Shown here: positions 60,688 to 64,000 of the stretch, in pieces
Layout: each line of letters begins with the position of its first letter
How positions within the stretch are numbered: the first letter of the stretch is position 1
DNA from: JBDHTS01 sp044221445
Lineage (GTDB): Bacteria; Pseudomonadota; Alphaproteobacteria; Micavibrionales; Micavibrionaceae
Reading direction: 5' to 3'
DNA: 64,000 nucleotides
NCBI GenBank assembly: GCA_044221445.1
Contig: JBGAPF010000011.1
Location: forward strand, 1 to 64,000
Notes under the pieces: generated by a model
What the model saw: only the letters and a program-made list of their open reading frames with translations
The model's database searches: none
What the model was told of the DNA's origin: nothing
Program-made: the position numbers and the translations under genes

Positions 60688-61482
60688 ATGAAAACCGCTA
60701 TCGTCATCCCTGCCCGTTACGGCTCCACGCGTTTTCCCGGGAAGCCGCTGGTCCGGATCGCGGGCCGGTCGATGCTGGCCCGCGTGGTGGATGTGGGACG
60801 CGCTGCGGCGCAGGGGCGGGACGATGTCCGGCTGCTGGTCGCGACCGAGGACAGGCGCATCGCCGACCATGCGGCGGACATCGGCGTGGACTGCGTGATG
60901 ACGTCGGATGCCTGCGCCACAGGGTCGGACCGTGTGCTGGAAGCGGCGGACAAATCAGGCACGTTCGATTTTCTGATCAGCCTGCAGGGCGACGCGCCAT
61001 TTACGCCGCCTGATGCCGTGCGCCGCATGGTCGATGCGGCCCGCGCCGACCATGGTATCGACGTCGTGACTCCGGTAGTGCGGCTGCGCTGGGCGGAACT
61101 CGACGCCCTGCGCGCGGCGAAAAAGACGACGCCGTTCAGCGGAACGACCGCCGTCGTCGCACCGGACGGTCGCGCTTTGTGGTTTTCAAAAAACATCCTG
61201 CCCGCCATGCGCAGGGAAGACAGGGCCGGAGTGTTTTCACCGGTGTTCCAGCATCTCGGTCTTTACGGCTACCGCACGGATATCCTGCGCCGTTTCGTCA
61301 GCCTGCCGCAGGGATATTACGAACAGCTTGAAGGGCTGGAACAGCTGCGGTTCCTGGAGAACGGCATCACCGTCAGCACCATTACACTGGACGTAGATGC
61401 CGGCCTGGCGCAGGCGGGCATCGACTCGCCCGAAGACGTGACGCGGGCTGAAAGCATCATGAGGCAATTCGGCCTGACATGA
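60688..61482 (+). CDS. kdsB: 3-deoxy-manno-octulosonate cytidylyltransferase
   Basis: Makes CMP-Kdo for lipopolysaccharide inner core. The 264 residues start with TAIVIPARYGSTRFPGKPL, then SLQGDAPF (QGD metal site; the usual Glu after Asp is replaced by Ala), and HLGLYGYR. The frame is open upstream to 60493, but ATG 60688 is fixed by homology. The ATGA overlap at its end links it to the O-antigen ligase gene. Confidence 0.92.
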   Translation: MKTAIVIPARYGSTRFPGKPLVRIAGRSMLARVVDVGRAAAQGRDDVRLLVATEDRRIADHAADIGVDCVMTSDACATGSDRVLEAADKSGTFDFLISLQGDAPFTPPDAVRRMVDAARADHGIDVVTPVVRLRWAELDALRAAKKTTPFSGTTAVVAPDGRALWFSKNILPAMRREDRAGVFSPVFQHLGLYGYRTDILRRFVSLPQGYYEQLEGLEQLRFLENGITVSTITLDVDAGLAQAGIDSPEDVTRAESIMRQFGLT

Positions 61483-63344
61483 TCGCGCCGACCCTCCTCA
61501 TAACGCTGGCCTTCGGTATCGGCCTGTTTTTCCAGGGGGCGCAAAGTTACATATATGCCCCGGCGCTGATTTGCCTGATAACGGGACTGGTCCTGCTTGC
61601 ACTGCCTGGTGCATGTCGGAAAACGACATTGCCGAAAGCCTCGCCTGCGCTGTTCCTGCTCGCCTTGTGGGTCTACGTTACGATCAGCCTGCTCTGGAGT
61701 ATGACGCCGTTCCCGAGCCTCATCACCTATCTGGTGTTTTCCTGTCTGCCGCTGACGTTCTTCGCGTTGCTGGCCAGCCCCAGGCGCGAGGCCTGTGTCG
61801 TCGCGGCGGGCGCGGGCCTGCAGGCCGCGCTCACAGGTCTCGCGGCATGGGCGGTCATACAGGTTTCATTTTTTGCCGACCGTTTCGGCGACCGGGCCGC
61901 GTACCCCCTGCTCAACGCCAACAACCTCGCCGCCCTGATGACGATGGGCCTGATGCCAGCCCTAGCTCTCGCCCTGACGGCGGACGGCAAAGCGAAGCGG
62001 ATTGTCGCCGCTCTGTCGGCCCTTCTTTTATTCGCCGGCCTGGTCGCCACAGAAAGCCGCGGCGGACTTCTGTCATGCGCCGCCGTGACGCCTTTTCTGC
62101 TGTTCACGCTCCGGCGATCCCTGAATTTTAAAAATATCGCCCTCATGCTGGTCGTGATCGCTGCGGTCATGGGCGCGCAAAGCCTGCACAGCAAACACGG
62201 CGGCGCTGCGGCGCGGCTGTCTGCCCTTGCCTCCATAAAACAGGACGCGGACGCCATGAACCGGCCCATCCTGTGGAAGGCGACGCTGGGGATGATCGCC
62301 GCGAATCCGTTGACGGGCACGGGTTTTGGCAGCTTCTACCTCGTCTATCCTTCCCACCGGCCCGTCCAGGATACGCGCTCCGCGGGCCAGTGGGCGCATA
62401 ACGACCCGCTGCAGTTCGCGGCGGAAATGGGGATTGCCGCGCCGCTGCTGCTTTATGCGTTTCTTGCCAGCCTGATCTTCCGGCAGTGGGAGGCCGTCCG
62501 AACCCCGGGCACTGACGACAGCCGGAAAGCCTTGTTAGCAGGGCCGTTATTCGGTTTTATGGCGATGATCCTGCACACCCATATCGAATTTCACCTGTAT
62601 CTGATGCCCGTGCTGATCGTATCGGGCGTCTGGCTCGCGGGTTGGTATGTGCAAAGCGCGATGCTGCTTCCGGCGGAAGCGTCCTGGCAGCCCCTGAGCC
62701 CGCACGGCTGGCAAAAGCCGGGATACGCCGCTATCGTCCTAGTGATGGCCTCCCTGTTCGCGATCCCCGCCCTGCGCGGCGGCGGTGCGACCTATTACCT
62801 GATGCAGGCTATTTCTGAAATGCGCAAAGGGCATCCGAAAACCTTCGCCGCCCTCCTCGATAAGTCAGACGCCTGGGGCCCGGGCAGCTTTATCGACGCG
62901 AAAGTCCAGCATGCCGGCCTTTACATTGATCTCCTGAACACGCCGGACGGATTTTTTACACCCGGCGAGCAGCAGACCATGGCGCGCGATGTCCTCGATA
63001 TTCTTGACGGCGCGGAACGGACTGCGCCGTTCTGGGGTGAGGTCAACGGCAAACGGGCCGCTCTCTATGTCGCCATGAAACGAAAGCTGTCCGGGGACTG
63101 GGAAGCGAAAGCCGAGGGGGAACTGCAGACGGCCCTGCGCAAAAACCCGCTCGACCTGAAAGCGCGGGCACGGCTGATCGAAATGCTGATGGCGCGCGGC
63201 CAGGCGGAACCGGCGCTGACCTTGCTGAACGAAGGCCTTGAACGTCCCCATCCCGCCGTGGATAACTCTGATATGCTGGGGCTGAAGGGTAGACTTGAAA
63301 AAATGGTCGCCTTGAAGAAAGACTATGAAAGCCGAACGCCATGA
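61479..63344 (+). CDS. O-antigen ligase/polymerase family protein with C-terminal helical repeats
   Basis: A 621-residue inner-membrane protein with about ten hydrophobic segments. The periplasmic signature loop of the Wzy/WaaL family is visible: GTGFGSFYLVYPSHRP, then WAHNDPLQFAAEMG (AHN motif). After about residue 440 the rest is soluble and helical, TPR-like (ALRKNPLDLKARARLIEMLM). Such proteins join polysaccharide to lipid A core or polymerise it. Being in an operon with kdsB supports a lipopolysaccharide role. Confidence 0.88.
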   Translation: MIAPTLLITLAFGIGLFFQGAQSYIYAPALICLITGLVLLALPGACRKTTLPKASPALFLLALWVYVTISLLWSMTPFPSLITYLVFSCLPLTFFALLASPRREACVVAAGAGLQAALTGLAAWAVIQVSFFADRFGDRAAYPLLNANNLAALMTMGLMPALALALTADGKAKRIVAALSALLLFAGLVATESRGGLLSCAAVTPFLLFTLRRSLNFKNIALMLVVIAAVMGAQSLHSKHGGAAARLSALASIKQDADAMNRPILWKATLGMIAANPLTGTGFGSFYLVYPSHRPVQDTRSAGQWAHNDPLQFAAEMGIAAPLLLYAFLASLIFRQWEAVRTPGTDDSRKALLAGPLFGFMAMILHTHIEFHLYLMPVLIVSGVWLAGWYVQSAMLLPAEASWQPLSPHGWQKPGYAAIVLVMASLFAIPALRGGGATYYLMQAISEMRKGHPKTFAALLDKSDAWGPGSFIDAKVQHAGLYIDLLNTPDGFFTPGEQQTMARDVLDILDGAERTAPFWGEVNGKRAALYVAMKRKLSGDWEAKAEGELQTALRKNPLDLKARARLIEMLMARGQAEPALTLLNEGLERPHPAVDNSDMLGLKGRLEKMVALKKDYESRTP

Positions 63345-63985
63345 AGCCGACCACCACTCTTATCATCGCCCGCCATGGGAATACGTTCGAAGACGGCGAA
63401 CTGCCCCGCCGCGTCGGCGCGCGCACCGACCTGCCGTTGACCGATAAAGGCCGCATGCAGGCCCGCGCCCTTGGCCTGTGGCTGAAGGACAACAGGCTCA
63501 TGCCCGACGTCGTTTATAGCTCGACGCTGCGGCGGACGATCGAAACCGCGAAACTCGCCATACGGGAGACAGGCGTGGCCCAGCCGGTTTATCAGCTCGC
63601 CATTTTCGACGAAATCGACTACGGCCCCGATGAAAACAGGACGGAAGACGAGGTCGCGGCAAGGCTGGGCGTCCAGGTGCTCAATGACTGGGACAAACAC
63701 GCCACCGTGCCCGACGGGTGGAACGCCGATCCGGCCCAGATTGTCCGGAACTGGCAGGGTTTTGCTGAACGGATCCGAGAGCATGAGGACGGTGAAGTCG
63801 TGGTCGTCGTGACATCGAACGGCGTTGCCCGCTTCGCGCCGCATCTGACAGGCGATTTCGAAAGCTTTATTGGCGCCCACAAGCCGAAACTCGCTACTGG
63901 CGCCATTGGCGTCATGCAGTTCGACGGCGGGCGCTGGACCGTGAAAAACTGGAATTTAACGCCGCCGATCACCCGAACTGCTTGA
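63341..63985 (+). CDS. Histidine phosphatase superfamily protein
   Basis: A 214-residue protein of the phosphoglycerate mutase-like class. The phospho-accepting His is in IIARHGNTFEDGE, with TDLPLTDKGRMQARALG and YSSTLRRTIETAK after it. The second catalytic His is replaced: the usual VxHG reads VVTSNGVAR, so it may be weak or act on special substrates. It overlaps the ligase gene by four bases. A sugar-phosphate phosphatase role in lipopolysaccharide synthesis is an inference from context. Confidence 0.85.
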   Translation: MKPTTTLIIARHGNTFEDGELPRRVGARTDLPLTDKGRMQARALGLWLKDNRLMPDVVYSSTLRRTIETAKLAIRETGVAQPVYQLAIFDEIDYGPDENRTEDEVAARLGVQVLNDWDKHATVPDGWNADPAQIVRNWQGFAERIREHEDGEVVVVVTSNGVARFAPHLTGDFESFIGAHKPKLATGAIGVMQFDGGRWTVKNWNLTPPITRTA

Positions 63986-64000
63986 AAAGCTAACCGCTAA

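Noticed and set aside
1..64000. CRISPR arrays, tRNA or rRNA genes, insertion sequences
   Set aside because: No regularly spaced direct repeats, no TTCGA-type T-loop with a cloverleaf context, and no transposase or integrase motif were found by reading both strands; a dedicated search tool was not available.

Overview
The window reads as chromosomal DNA of an alphaproteobacterium. The markers are a CckA-type hybrid kinase and a ChpT phosphotransferase (two parts of the CckA-ChpT-CtrA relay), a TipF-like degenerate EAL protein, a recA gene preceded by the alphaproteobacterial SOS box GTTC-N7-GTTC, and the zinc-finger protein / ftsE / ftsX / YdcF / plsC arrangement. Several sites match GGAAC-N16/17-(C/T)GTT, the promoter class of the general stress sigma factor EcfG. 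Base composition is moderately GC-rich, with clear AT-rich islets. I cannot name the genus; many genes look lineage-specific. No rRNA, tRNA or CRISPR array was seen, and no gene-free stretch is longer than about 270 bases.

Layout. 1-8.8 kb: partial unknown gene, single-chain glycyl-tRNA synthetase, HAD phosphatase, S49 peptidase, TrmN6-like methyltransferase, galU, phosphohexomutase, chpT. 8.8-12.9 kb: an AT-rich minus-strand accessory operon with an EcfG-like sigma factor broken by a one-base frameshift, followed by three proteins built from an unrecognised module of about 100 residues. 13-22 kb: purH, a 1192-residue unknown protein, small genes, three tandem I78 protease-inhibitor genes, lepA. 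22.3-28 kb: accessory region with an AT-rich Fic gene, an AIM24-family protein, two diverged copies of an unknown gene, tspO, a candidate stress sRNA and csbD. 28-36 kb: topoisomerase IB, envelope proteins, ftsEX, plsC, a degenerate RfaE-like nucleotidyltransferase, tyrA. 36-42 kb: hybrid kinase and LuxR-type regulator, then an inverse autotransporter with a beta-helix passenger. 42-52.6 kb: lytic transglycosylase, dapA, smpB, endonuclease V, recA, a cation antiporter, cckA, a hydrolase remnant, flhB. 52.6-64 kb: a frameshifted RTX esterase, two small paralogues, pyrD, tipF-like, a YejA-like binding protein, and the kdsB / O-antigen ligase / histidine phosphatase operon.

The most striking material: (1) a sigma factor whose repaired reading frame runs without a stop into a repeat-module protein, giving a 1000-residue fusion; (2) a candidate short RNA at about 27645-27752 with an EcfG-like promoter, C-rich loops and a terminator, next to csbD, resembling in layout the Caulobacter stress sRNA GsrN; (3) a secreted RTX/SGNH esterase gene frameshifted by a 7-bp tandem duplication; (4) several paralogous families without recognisable function.
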